A stretch of 64,000 nt of DNA from Cyanophora paradoxa. Taxonomy: Eukaryota > Glaucocystophyceae > Cyanophorales > Cyanophoraceae. The translations under genes were made by a program, and so were the position numbers. The notes below the pieces were generated by a model. The model made no database searches. It saw only the letters and a program-made list of their open reading frames with translations, and was not told where the DNA came from. Where the stretch lies: assembly GCA_004431415.1 (NCBI GenBank), contig QPMI01000572.1:248001-312000 (forward strand), given 5' to 3'. Position 1 is the first letter of the stretch; the number at the start of each line of letters is the position of its first letter. Below, piece by piece: positions 55,248-64,000 of the stretch.

Positions 55248-56241
55248 ACTAGCAGTGCGTTTTCACGGCAAAATTAAAAACGCACTAATTTGCATGCATG
55301 GTACCGAACTAATATTATGCGCGAACTAATATTCTGTCTAGATCTTACGGTATAGCTAGTGACACGTACAGTGACAGACTGACGTCGACACAGTCTGACA
55401 CATGCATATGTACAGTCAGACTGAGTCACACAGCTCGTTGTTTTTCCTAATCGACTCGACATGCCCGTTGTATGGGCAAGGGTAGCCGGCGATCGCGATA
55501 ACTTTTCACCCGTCGCAGAACGGCTAGTCTCCTCGCAACAGCTTGTAGCCGGCAAGCTACCGGGTAGAATGCACTAGCTTGCGCCGGGGAATTCCGAACA
55601 CCCGAGGGGAAATTGGTCAAAAACCGGATTTCGGCCGTGTCGGGTCGACCGGTAAAAAAAACGAGCTGTGTCACTGAGTCAGTGTCAGTCACTGAGTACT
55701 AGTGTCGACGTCAACGGTCGTGATCATAGACAGATTCATGCATAGTGCTAGCAGCTAGCTATAGCTATATTAGTGTGTTTACATCCAGGGTACAACGTTG
55801 ATGATGTAAAAAAAGAGAGTCTGCCAATGTAACACGTCGACGCATGGGGCCGGCCGCGGAACGGTTTACAAGCCTCCGGAGTCCGGACTCCGGATCCGGA
55901 ATCCGGCTCCGGATCGATCGGATCGTTCACAAGAATTTGAAACGAATCGTTCATCAACATTATACATTGTATACCGGTAATCATTGAATGGTCCGGTATA
56001 TCGTGATTCTGAAACTAGCGGCACGTCTGGATCCGGAAGTTGGACGTCCGAGTCGCGACTCGCGAGTCGCGACCGACCGGTACCGTCATAACGGCGTCAT
56101 TAAATTACTGCGTACGCGTTCCGTCGGCCTCGAATTTGCTCGAAAACATGTTATTTGTTAGCAAAGGGGGTAATACGTATACTGCGCTAGTAGCAGCGCT
56201 ACCAAATTACTACGTTCTACAAATTTTGACCGCAGTACTAC
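55248..56241. other. Non-coding spacer with short palindromes and decayed element sequence
   Basis: Includes CAGTC/GACTG-rich stretches (55,330-55,430 and 55,670-55,710), tandem GGATCC/TCCGGA blocks near 55,870-55,920, and, from about 56,096, a decayed copy of the ACTGCG-type element. No gene. Confidence 0.5.
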
Positions 56242-56275
56242 TACGTACGTATACTACGTATACGGTAATATGGTA
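56096..56275. mobile_element. Decayed ACTGCG-subfamily element
   Basis: AAATTACTGCG, CGTTCCGTCGGCCTCGAA, AGCAAAGGGGGTAATA and CGCAGTA match 57,420-57,540 but with extra TACGTA-like insertions and no intact left end. Confidence 0.6.
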
Positions 56276-56879
56276 GCGCAGTACGTACTAGTACGGGTAG
56301 AATGCACTATAGCTAGTAGGCTAGTAGTACTAGTAGCTACGTACTGTAGCTTACTAGTTAAAAGCTTGCGCCGGGGAATTCGAAAAACAAATTCCAAATA
56401 CCCGCGGCCGAGCTCGAGGACTCCGGGATATCCGGAGCGATTAAAATATTTCGCTTTAGCCGATTTCAATTTGACCGTGACTTGGGTCGACCGGTAAAAA
56501 AAACGAGCTGTGATTGCAGCTGCAGCCTGCAGTCAGACTCAGTCAGAGTCAGTCTGCGTGTCGATCACAGACAATCATTGAATGTGCCACGATTTTAAAA
56601 AACACTGAGTAACAGAAAAAAAAAGAGGCGAGTTTTTTATGCGCTTGACATTAATTAGAGTCATAATTGGATTCACTTTGCCCCGAGGGCTCGGACCGTT
56701 CGGAGTCTTCGCCGACTCTTCGGACGCGTCGAACGTGCACGAAGATCCTTCGTCGACGACTCCGCCGGGCGCGGCCGTCCGGCCACGCGTACCGCGGCGT
56801 ACGTATACGACGACTATACGTACGGATCCCGGTCCTTCCCGGAGTCCCGGACTCGACTCACTCGAGTCGACTCGACTTA

Positions 56880-57140
56880 TACCGTAAAACACTTAAGTAA
56901 TGCGCCGGTAAGTAATGCGTTTTTGGACCCGGACCCCCTTCACGGATAATTATGCGTCCCCGAATTAATGCGTTTTGAAGCCTTCTAGCAGCGTGAGGGG
57001 GTACATGCCGCAGTTTTCTTAGCGCCGGCTTGGCGCTTCGATATTAATGCGCCCCAAATTAATGCGTTTTGTCAGCAGAAAACGCATTATTTCGGGACCG
57101 CATTACTTAAGTGCCCGCATTACTTAAGTGTTTTACGGTA
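56880..57140. mobile_element. TIR element, AATGCG subfamily, in copy A
   Basis: 261 bases with a perfect inverted repeat of about 25 bases beginning TACCGTAAAACACTTAAG at each end. Interior AATTAATGCGTTTTG and GGGGGTACATGCCGCAG. Confidence 0.9.
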
Positions 57141-57344
57141 ATTACTCGCGATCGATATCGAGTCAACGATCGGACTCGACGTCGACGTCAGTGGCCCAGT
57201 GGCACGGAGTTGCCACGGACCTCGCGGTGTAAATGAAGGTGTACCCCGCGCCGGCGGACCGCTGGGCTTTGGGCGGCTTGAAATCGCGGGCCGGGCGCGC
57301 CGGCGGGCTGGGGCGGCTCGGCGGGCCCGGCCGGCCGCGGGCGG

Positions 57345-57577
57345 CCGTGTAACACTTATTTACTGCGCCACAAATTACTGCGTTCCAAAACTTCTGCGCC
57401 GGTAGGCGCTTTACTGCGCTACCAAATTACTGCGTTCCGTCGGCCTCGAAAACATACTATTATTTGTCAGCAAAGGGGGTAATACTGCGCTACAAAATTA
57501 CTGCGTTCTAAAAATTTTGAGCGCAGTAATATGGTAGCGCAGTAGTTATGTCAGCGCGGTAATTAAGTATTACACGG
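57345..57577. mobile_element. TIR element, ACTGCG subfamily, in copy A
   Basis: Left end CCGTGTAACACTTATTTA; right end TAATTAAGTATTACACGG. Interior ACTGCGCCACAAATTACTGCG and close variants four times, with inverted CGCAGTA near the right end. Confidence 0.85.
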
Positions 57578-57635
57578 TAGGCTGAGAATTATTCACAACT
57601 TGGCAACTTAATCACAAGCGCATCATGGGCATGCA

Positions 57636-57675
57636 TATGCCGCAGTGCGCGCGCCCGCGCGCGCACTGCGGCATA
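57636..57675. repeat. Near-perfect 40-base palindrome at the duplication junction
   Basis: Left arm TATGCCGCAGTGCGCGCGC, two centre bases CC, and the exact complement on the right (19-base arms). Copy A ends and copy B begins within it. Confidence 0.95.
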
Positions 57676-58309
57676 CGTACGTATACTACGTATACGGTAA
57701 TATGGTAGCGCAGTACGTACTAGTACGGGTAGAATGCACTATAGCTAGTAGGCTAGTAGTACTAGTAGCTACGTACTGTAGCTTACTAGTTAAAAGCTTG
57801 CGCCGGGGAATTCGAAAAACAAATTCCAAATACCCGCGGCCGAGCTCGAGGACTCCGGGATATCCGGAGCGATTAAAATATTTCGCTTTAGCCGATTTCA
57901 ATTTGACCGTGACTTGGGTCGACCGGTAAAAAAAACGAGCTGTGATTGCAGCTGCAGCCTGCAGTCAGACTCAGTCAGAGTCAGTCTGCGTGTCGATCAC
58001 AGACAATCATTGAATGTGCCACGATTTTAAAAACACTGAGTAACAGAAAAAAAAGAGGCGAGTTTTTTATGCGCTTGACATTAATTAGAGTCATAATTGG
58101 ATTCACTTTGCCCCGAGGGCTCGGACCGTTCGGAGTCTTCGCCGACTCTTCGGACGCGTCGAACGTGCACGAAGATCCTTCGTCGACGACTCCGCCGGGC
58201 GCGGCCGTCCGGCCACGCGTACCGCGGCGTACGTATACGACGACTATACGTACGGATCCCGGTCCTTCCCGGAGTCCCGGACTCGACTCACTCGAGTCGA
58301 CTCGACTTA

Positions 58310-58572
58310 TACCGTAAAACACTTAAGTAATGCGCCGGTAAGTAATGCGTTTTTGGACCCGGACCCCCTTCACGGATAATTATGCGTCCCCGAATTAATG
58401 CGTTTTGAAGCCTTCTAGCAGCGTGAGGGGGGTACATGCCGCAGTTTTCTTAGCGCCGGCTTGGCGCTTCGATATTAATGCGCCCCCAAATTAATGCGTT
58501 TTGTCAGCAGAAAACGCATTATTTCGGGACCGCATTACTTAAGTGCCCGCATTACTTAAGTGTTTTACGGTA
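58310..58572. mobile_element. TIR element, AATGCG subfamily, in copy B
   Basis: Counterpart of 56880-57140, two bases longer through one extra G in GGGGGG and one extra C in CCCCC. Confidence 0.9.
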
Positions 58573-58776
58573 ATTACTCGCGATCGATATCGAGTCAACG
58601 ATCGGACTCGACGTCGACGTCAGTGGCCCAGTGGCACGGAGTTGCCACGGACCTCGCGGTGTAAATGAAGGTGTACCCCGCGCCGGCGGACCGCTGGGCT
58701 TTGGGCGGCTTGAAATCGCGGGCCGGGCGCGCCGGCGGGCTGGGGCGGCTCGGCGGGCCCGGCCGGCCGCGGGCGG

Positions 58777-59009
58777 CCGTGTAACACTTATTTACTGCGC
58801 CACAAATTACTGCGTTCCAAAACTTCTGCGCCGGTAGGCGCTTTACTGCGCTACCAAATTACTGCGTTCCGTCGGCCTCGAAAACATACTATTATTTGTC
58901 AGCAAAGGGGGTAATACTGCGCTACAAAATTACTGCGTTCTAAAAATTTTGAGCGCAGTAATATGGTAGCGCAGTAGTTATGTCAGCGCGGTAATTAAGT
59001 ATTACACGG
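58777..59009. mobile_element. TIR element, ACTGCG subfamily, in copy B
   Basis: Counterpart of 57345-57577, apparently identical. Confidence 0.85.
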
Positions 59010-59412
59010 TAGGCTGAGAATTATTCACAACTTGGCAACTTAATCACAAGCGCATCATGGGCATGCATATGCCGCAGTGCGCGCGCCCGCGCGCGGCGCG
59101 GCGTCGGCGCGTCCGACGGTCGGCGGCGGCGCGCGCGGGCCGCGCGGCCGCCGGGCCCGCCCCGGCGGCCGCGATCGATCGACTCGCGAGTCGCGACGTG
59201 CGCGTACAGCGGCGTTACGCCGGCGTACTGTATATGCATGCGGACCGATGATGCGGTGCGCATGCCATGCGCATGCATTAATATTCTCAGTGACTGCCAG
59301 GCTGGTATGCGCAATGCCGCAGTGCGCAATTGCAAATTTGGCCCCTGCGCGCAGGGCCGGGCCGGGGCCGTGCAGGCTGCATGCGCAGCCGCAGTGCCAC
59401 GGTGCAGCCAGC

Positions 59413-59685
59413 TACCGTGTAACACTTAAGTAATGCAGCCAGCATGCGCGCACTTAAGTAATGCGGTCCCAAATTAATGCGTTTTTCGCTGGCAAAACGC
59501 ATTAATTTGGGACCGCATTAATATCGAAACGCTAAGAAACTGCTGTATCTACCCCCCTACTGGCATACTACTGCAGCCAAAAAGCTTCAAAACGCATTAA
59601 TTCGGTGCCGCATTATTATCAAAAGTAGGGGTTCGGGTTCAAAAACGCATTAATTTCTGGCGCATTAATTAAGTGTTACACGGTA
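59413..59685. mobile_element. TIR element, AATGCG subfamily, opposite orientation
   Basis: 273 bases. Ends TACCGTGTAACACTTAA and TTAAGTGTTACACGGTA are perfect inverted copies, flanked by TA. Its interior is the reverse complement of the 54,998 element (CATTAATATCGAAACGCTAA, TACCCCCC). Near the left end, ACTTAAGTAATGC is repeated. Confidence 0.9.
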
Positions 59686-60212
59686 GCTGGGAGGGCCGCC
59701 GGGAGGGCTGGGAGCCTGTGGCCCAGGCTGTGGGCCCGGGACTCCTGGCCGGCCTGGCAGCAGCTGCAGCGGCAGCGGCCGGCCCGGGCGCCGGCAGGTG
59801 CCAGCCTCAGAGCCTGGCAGTGTGCCACGCAGCCAAGTGCACGCCGTGACGGTGAGCAATTCCGAAGTTCGCGAGCCCGGCCCCGGCCCAGCATTGCGAG
59901 CCCGGCCCGGCCCGGCGCGGCGCGGCGGTCCGACGGTCGCGGGCCTCGCGGCGCGCAAGCGTACGCGTACGCGTACTGGCACGGTACTGCGGTACCGGTA
60001 CTACGGTACAGCGCGGAAAGCTTCAAGACGGCCGGGCGTCATCCGATTCCTTAGATTCCTTACACTCTGGCAGCAGGAGCATCGATATCAGCGCGACGTA
60101 CCGGTACCTTGCCGCTTACTGCGAGTCGCGTGTTTTTGTCTCGTCCGGCCGGCGCCGTCGTGAGCTCGCAGCTCATCTCTGGTGTAGACGGTGAGCCCGC
60201 GCGCGCGCCGTC
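59686..60212. other. Spacer
   Basis: GGGAGGGC-like short repeats and GCGTACGCGTACG palindromes; no gene seen. Confidence 0.35.
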
Positions 60213-61545
60213 ATGGATGAATGCTGCGAAGATCGCTCACACCGCCGCGGCCGGGCCGATTCCAGCAAGCGCGATATCGATGTGCATGTTGCGCGACTGG
60301 CATTCTTGCCGGAGCTCAACGAAGCGCATCTCCCAAGTGCGATAGCAGCCGTGATGATCATGAGCTGCAGCGGCGGCACGGCGCAGGCCGCGCAGGCTGC
60401 GGCGCAGCACCCTTTCTGGTACCGTTCAAGCCCGGGGCCGGAGGGTCTGGCTCCACACCCAGGCGCAATTGCGGAGCGCGATGAGCAGCCTACCCCAATG
60501 GATATCGACCCTCCAATTGCACGACCGTGCGCAATCGAGTCCGGAGCCCTGGGCCAGTTTTGACTTTCTTGGATGCGCAGGGCCGCGCCGGCGATATCTG
60601 TACATGTGGACGCCGTGCCCGCATCCCAAGCGACCGCAGGGAACGTCCACGCTCACATCCGGCCTGTCAGCCCAGCCTTCCGCGACCGCTCCGCCTCTGC
60701 CCCGGCCGCGCCAGCGGACCCCCCTCCAGCTTCCCTCCACGTGCACCCTGTTCCCGCGCCGGCGTCGCCCGGGCATCCGGGGTACCGGAGTTCCTCCCTC
60801 CCCAGCCTGCCACAGCCGCCGCCGGGCGGCGCCGCCCCTTCCTCACAGGGCACCGGCGGGCCCGACCGCCCTGCTTCGGGCCCCCTTCCGTCGGTATGAA
60901 TAAAAATTCGAAAAGATCACATACAATTCGAAGGGTCGCTGACTGGTTCGCCAGGCCTCGGTGCTGATAACGTTCGCGGGCTCGATGGCCGCTGCGAAGC
61001 CGCCCTCGCCCGGCCTCGCCGGCCTCGCACCGGCCTCCCCGCCCTACCGCGGCTCGCCCCGCCTCCCCGGGGCCCCCTCGCTCTCCGACCCGCGCCTCTA
61101 CTCCCTCGTCTCGGACCCGCAGGGCGCGGCCGCCGCGAACGAGGCCCTCTTCTACGGGCGCCGCGCCTCCGCCAGCGTGGCCGGCGGGGACCCCGGCCCC
61201 GACCACGGCTTCCCGGGCGCCTGCAACCCCTGGGAGGGCAGCGGGGGCGGCCTCGCGCCCCTGTGCCTGCCCCCGCCCGCCGCCGCCGCCTCGGGCTCGT
61301 CGGCTCGAGCTCCGGATCAACCGGCGGCCCCGCCGGCCGCCCGAGCGCCGGCGGGGCAGAGCGCGGGGCCCCCAGCAGGACCCAGCGGCGCCGGCCCCAC
61401 GCAGCGCTCTTCTTCCCTAAGCGTCCCATCGCCCGTCTACCACACGGCACGACCCCGCTCCTTCTCCACAGTGACCCCCTCCGCCTCCGCCGGCCCCGGG
61501 CTCAACGGCCAGGGGCCCGACCCCGGAGGGTGTGCGCTGCAGTGA
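60213..61545 (+). CDS. Hypothetical, Pro/Ala/Ser-rich protein (exon borders unclear)
   Basis: 60213-60563 encodes a frame starting MDECCEDRSHRRGRADSSKR and containing PTPMDIDPPIARP. 60961-61545, with a possible acceptor before ASVLITFAGSMAAAKPP, encodes a long disordered frame with SPRLPGAPSLSDPRLYSLVS, NEALFYGRRASAS, GFPGACNPWEG and a stop near 61,545. The middle section is proline-rich. No domain recognised. Frames and splicing are not proved; it could be two genes or partly non-coding. Confidence 0.35.
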
Positions 61546-62501
61546 GACGCAAGCGTTGTTAATTACGCTTTCGCTCGCACCCGCTGAGCGAGCTCTTTCA
61601 AGCCTTCGTTTGCTCACGCAGCAACGTCGAAGTAGATGTACGTTTAATAGGAACCTGTTGTACACATGTCCCCGACTCCAGTAGCACGCGTCTTCTTTTC
61701 TGCTTTGGAGTGCGAGATATATGAAGTGCTTGTTTTTGATATTGCCTGTGCCCGTAAGGTAGCTCGCCGAGTTCGATAGTATGATTCTTGCGAGTGCCGA
61801 GCCTCAGAGTGACTATAAATCTTTGATTTACTATGAGCCACGCGCGCCGTCGGTCCTATTCACTGCCCTGAGTATTACTTAGTTGCATAAGCTTAAGTAT
61901 GTATTTAGAGTTCGAAAAGCAGTATCGATATTTACATCGCAGTGTCAGCAGCTACTTATACGTACAGTGACCATGCTTCGGTCTTTTTTCAATTCGTACC
62001 CGTCTTCATATAGTTAGTCGAAGGACCACCTGATCGTATCTGCCACTTGTATCGCCGATCGCAATCGCTTTCCCTCTCCAAGTTCGTACTTGTCAATTGC
62101 CAACCATAGTGTGTGCGTGCAGTGTACATGTGTGCGTGATCCGCGCATATATATGCATGCCATGATAGCCGCAGCAAATTCAGACGTATAACAGCATGTA
62201 CAGCATGCGCATGCACTGCGGCAAATGCATCATGGCCCTGTCAGCGGGCTGGGTCGAGCTCAGAATCCGAATTCGAAGGCTGGCATTGCAATTGATATCG
62301 GCATCCCATATATATATTAAATCCATCGCAACCACAGCGCTAGCTCGAGCTAATAAACAGCGGCTCCGCCGAAGCAGCAGAAAGATTAAGAAGAGAAGGA
62401 CAGGTGGGATCCGGACGGTGTCGGCGTCGGCGTCGGCGGGGCTCTCGGCGGCCCGGCCGCGGCCGAGGCCAGAGCTCGAGGCCGGAGGCTCGGAGCGGCC
62501 C
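61546..62501. other. Convergent spacer
   Basis: AT-richer, with TATATA stretches (62,148-62,156; 62,308-62,320) and many TGCATGC-type palindromes. Probably 3' UTRs of flanking genes. No gene seen. Confidence 0.4.
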
Positions 62502-64000
62502 TCAGGAGAGGCGGCCCCCGCGCTCGAGCACGTACGCTTTCCACCTCTGCGGGGGGCCTCGTCGGCGCGCGGCCCCGGCGGGGAAAGGCGGGTACAGGCT
62601 GTGCGGCGAGCCCGCACCGAGTGGTCGACCTCGCCCAGGTTCTCGTTCGCCTTGGCCACCATCAGCAGGTACTGCGGGGGTTCGTGAATGGGGCAGAGAG
62701 GGTGGGGGTGGGGGGTGGGGGGGGGGGCGGGGGGGGGGGGGCGTAGGGGGGGTAAGAACCTGGCCGAGGTACAGCAGCTCGCGGTCGGTCTGGCCCATGA
62801 CGCGCGCGTTCTTGAAGGCCGCGATCTTGAGCCCGTTCTTCGGGTTCTGGGGGGAGAGGGTGAGGAAAAAGGGGTACGTCGCATCGGAGGGGTTCGAAAA
62901 GAGGGGGGTACGAGGCGCGCACCATGGCGAAGTTGCGCGAGAGGTCGTCCACGTGGACGGTGTTCTTCGCGTTCCAGCGGTCTGTGAACTTGGCCCAGAT
63001 GAGCTCCAGCGGCTTCACCTGTACCCAGGTGAGCGACTCGGGGGTGCGCAGCGCCGGGGGGTACAACGCGCGCGCCTCGTGCGTCCTGTGCTTGCTCTCC
63101 ACGCTGAACATGGAGGTGCGGTCCAGGACTGATGGGGGTGTGAAGGTTAGGGGCGGCAGGGGGGCCGGAGGGCGCCCTGCGGGGGTACCGAAGCAGATGT
63201 GGAACGCCTCGCTCGTCAGCATACCCAGCTCCGTGATCTGAGCGGCATTCGCGCACCCTCCTCCGCATGCGGACCAAGGGGGGGGGGGGGGGGGGAGGGA
63301 TACGGGCCCGCACCTTCATCTCGAGCCACTTCCAAGATGTCTGGGACCAGATCACGATGTCGTACTCCTGCGCCGGCGCCGTGTGTGGTACCCGGCCGCG
63401 TCAGAAGCGGGTGTAGGGGTACGGGATTTGAGCGAGCGCGGAGGCACGCGGACCGTGTAGCAGGCCGCCAGGAAGTCGTCGAGGCCTGCGGGGTACGTGA
63501 GCACTCGGTCGAAGGATGAGAGAGGGGTACGGCGCGGGGCGCACCGGGCCGCTTGAGCTGAGCGATGGTGTCGGCGTTGCCCCTGCGGCGATGCGGAGGG
63601 GCGCTCGGCGGACGGAATGCGAGACGGGCGGGGGGCACAGGGTCGCCCGGGCGCACTTGCAGTCGCTGCGGGCGCGTCAGGGGGCGCGAGGGGCCGAGGG
63701 AGGGGGGGGGTACGCACAAGAGCGTGTAGTCCAGATCGAGCACGAGCAGCTTCTTCCCGTCCCGCGGCGGGTTGATGATCCTGATCTCGGTCTGGGGTAC
63801 GGGTGTCAACGGATGGGCGCGGGGGCGGGACGGGGTACGGACGGTCTCTATCCTGTGCTGCAGCTTCTTCCTGTTTTCGGGCCTCAACCGGACGTCAAGG
63901 TCCAGATCCTGGGTACGAGGATTCAGAAACGGGTGCCGCGCGGAGCCGAGCTTCCGGACCTTCGTCTCGATGTCGAAGTCCACGATGACCTGCGGCGACC
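62502..64000 (-). CDS. UBLCP1: UBLCP1-type nuclear phosphatase (proteasome/CTD phosphatase), partial at 5' end
   Basis: HAD-family Ser/Thr phosphatase that dephosphorylates nuclear proteasome 19S (Rpt1) and the Pol II CTD. From the right edge: VIVDFDIETKVRKL, ENRKKLQHRIE, then EIRIINPPRDGKKLLVLD and the catalytic DLDYTLL (about 63,720-63,745), FLAAC then YDIVIWSQTSWKWLEMK, LTSEAFHICF, LDRTSMFSVESKHRT, VKPLELIWAKFTDRWNAKNT, VHVDDLSRNFAM (second Asp cluster), NPKNGLKIAAFKNARV, RELLYLGQ, YLLMVAKANENLGEVDHS and RWKAYVLERGGRLS, with the stop at 62502-62504. Motif order matches UBLCP1 throughout. The N-terminal ubiquitin-like domain must lie beyond 64,000, so its presence is predicted, not seen. 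Introns are short, several beginning gtac. Confidence 0.92.
63278..63295. repeat. G homopolymer, 18 bases
   Basis: In an intron of the phosphatase gene; a C-tract on the sense strand. Confidence 0.9.

Larger units (their letters stand above)
56242..57663 (+). repeat. Tandem duplication, copy A (1.42 kb)
   Basis: Nearly identical to 57674-59096, offset 1430-1432 bases. Differences seen are mainly homopolymer lengths (A-runs near 56,595-56,625 and G/C runs near 56,998 and 57,054). Carries one AATGCG-type and one ACTGCG-type element. No convincing gene; the matching ORFs in both copies look like chance frames. Confidence 0.97.
57674..59096 (+). repeat. Tandem duplication, copy B (1.42 kb)
   Basis: Second copy of 56242-57663. 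It ends in the left palindrome arm; the right arm present after copy A is replaced here by a different GC-rich sequence. Confidence 0.97.

Noticed and set aside
56270-58837. Pairs of identical small ORFs in the tandem duplication as a duplicated gene
   Set aside because: They overlap TIR elements and palindromic repeats on both strands; identity simply reflects the DNA duplication.
54998-59685. Telomeric or centromeric satellite
   Set aside because: The repeats are discrete elements with inverted ends and unique spacers, not a head-to-tail short unit.

Overview
The window comes from a nuclear genome of a eukaryote and is very GC-rich in its genes. Coding sequence is cut into many short exons by introns of roughly 40-250 bases, and genes lie on both strands with short spacers. 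The gene set is a plant/cyanobacterial-type phytochrome, a bestrophin-type channel, an SK-like K+ channel, a cilium WD40 protein and a UBLCP1 phosphatase. This points to a flagellated, photosensing unicellular alga. A glaucophyte such as Cyanophora would fit (non-streptophyte phytochrome, GC-rich intron-dense genes), but that is inference only.

Layout. 1-1670 (-): 5' half of a phytochrome gene. 2.6-4.7 kb (+): bestrophin. 5.26-7.87 kb (-): F-box/leucine-rich protein. 9.07-9.57 kb: nested terminal-inverted-repeat elements. 9.73-21.99 kb (+): a large multidomain gene encoding TIR, a possible pseudokinase, DUF4062, a NACHT NTPase and 17 kinesin-light-chain-type TPRs, each TPR in its own exon. 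23.15-29.97 kb: a full-length but frame-broken LINE-type retrotransposon ending in poly(A). 30.5-35.7 kb (+): one or two unrecognised genes, the second helical and TPR-like. 38.1-40.65 kb (-): receptor-like/TKL-type protein kinase. 41.3-44.95 kb (+): cyclic-nucleotide-binding protein with an array of RRxS sites. 45.5-45.88 kb: 5'-truncated copy of the LINE 3' end. 46.03-49.31 kb (-): SK-like K+ channel. 49.68-52.73 kb (+): CFAP52-like WD40 protein. 54.2-59.7 kb: gene-free zone of small TIR elements, including a 1.43-kb tandem duplication whose junction is a near-perfect palindrome. 60.2-61.5 kb: weak hypothetical gene. 62.5 kb to the end (-): UBLCP1-type CTD phosphatase.

The signals I judge most interesting are (i) the TIR-DUF4062-NACHT-TPR gene, which has the architecture of an innate-immune STAND/NLR receptor in an alga-like genome; (ii) small TIR elements that share one internal grammar but carry a different core word in each subfamily; (iii) introns with a shared extended 5' end (GTGCGCCGTACCCCC, or GTGC/GTAC followed by a C-tract) and 5' splice sites of GTGCG type instead of GTRAG; and (iv) spacers unusually rich in short palindromes.

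Gene models were assembled by eye from reading frames and splice sites. Exon borders given to the base are the ones where phase, splice signal and protein homology agree; the rest are approximate.
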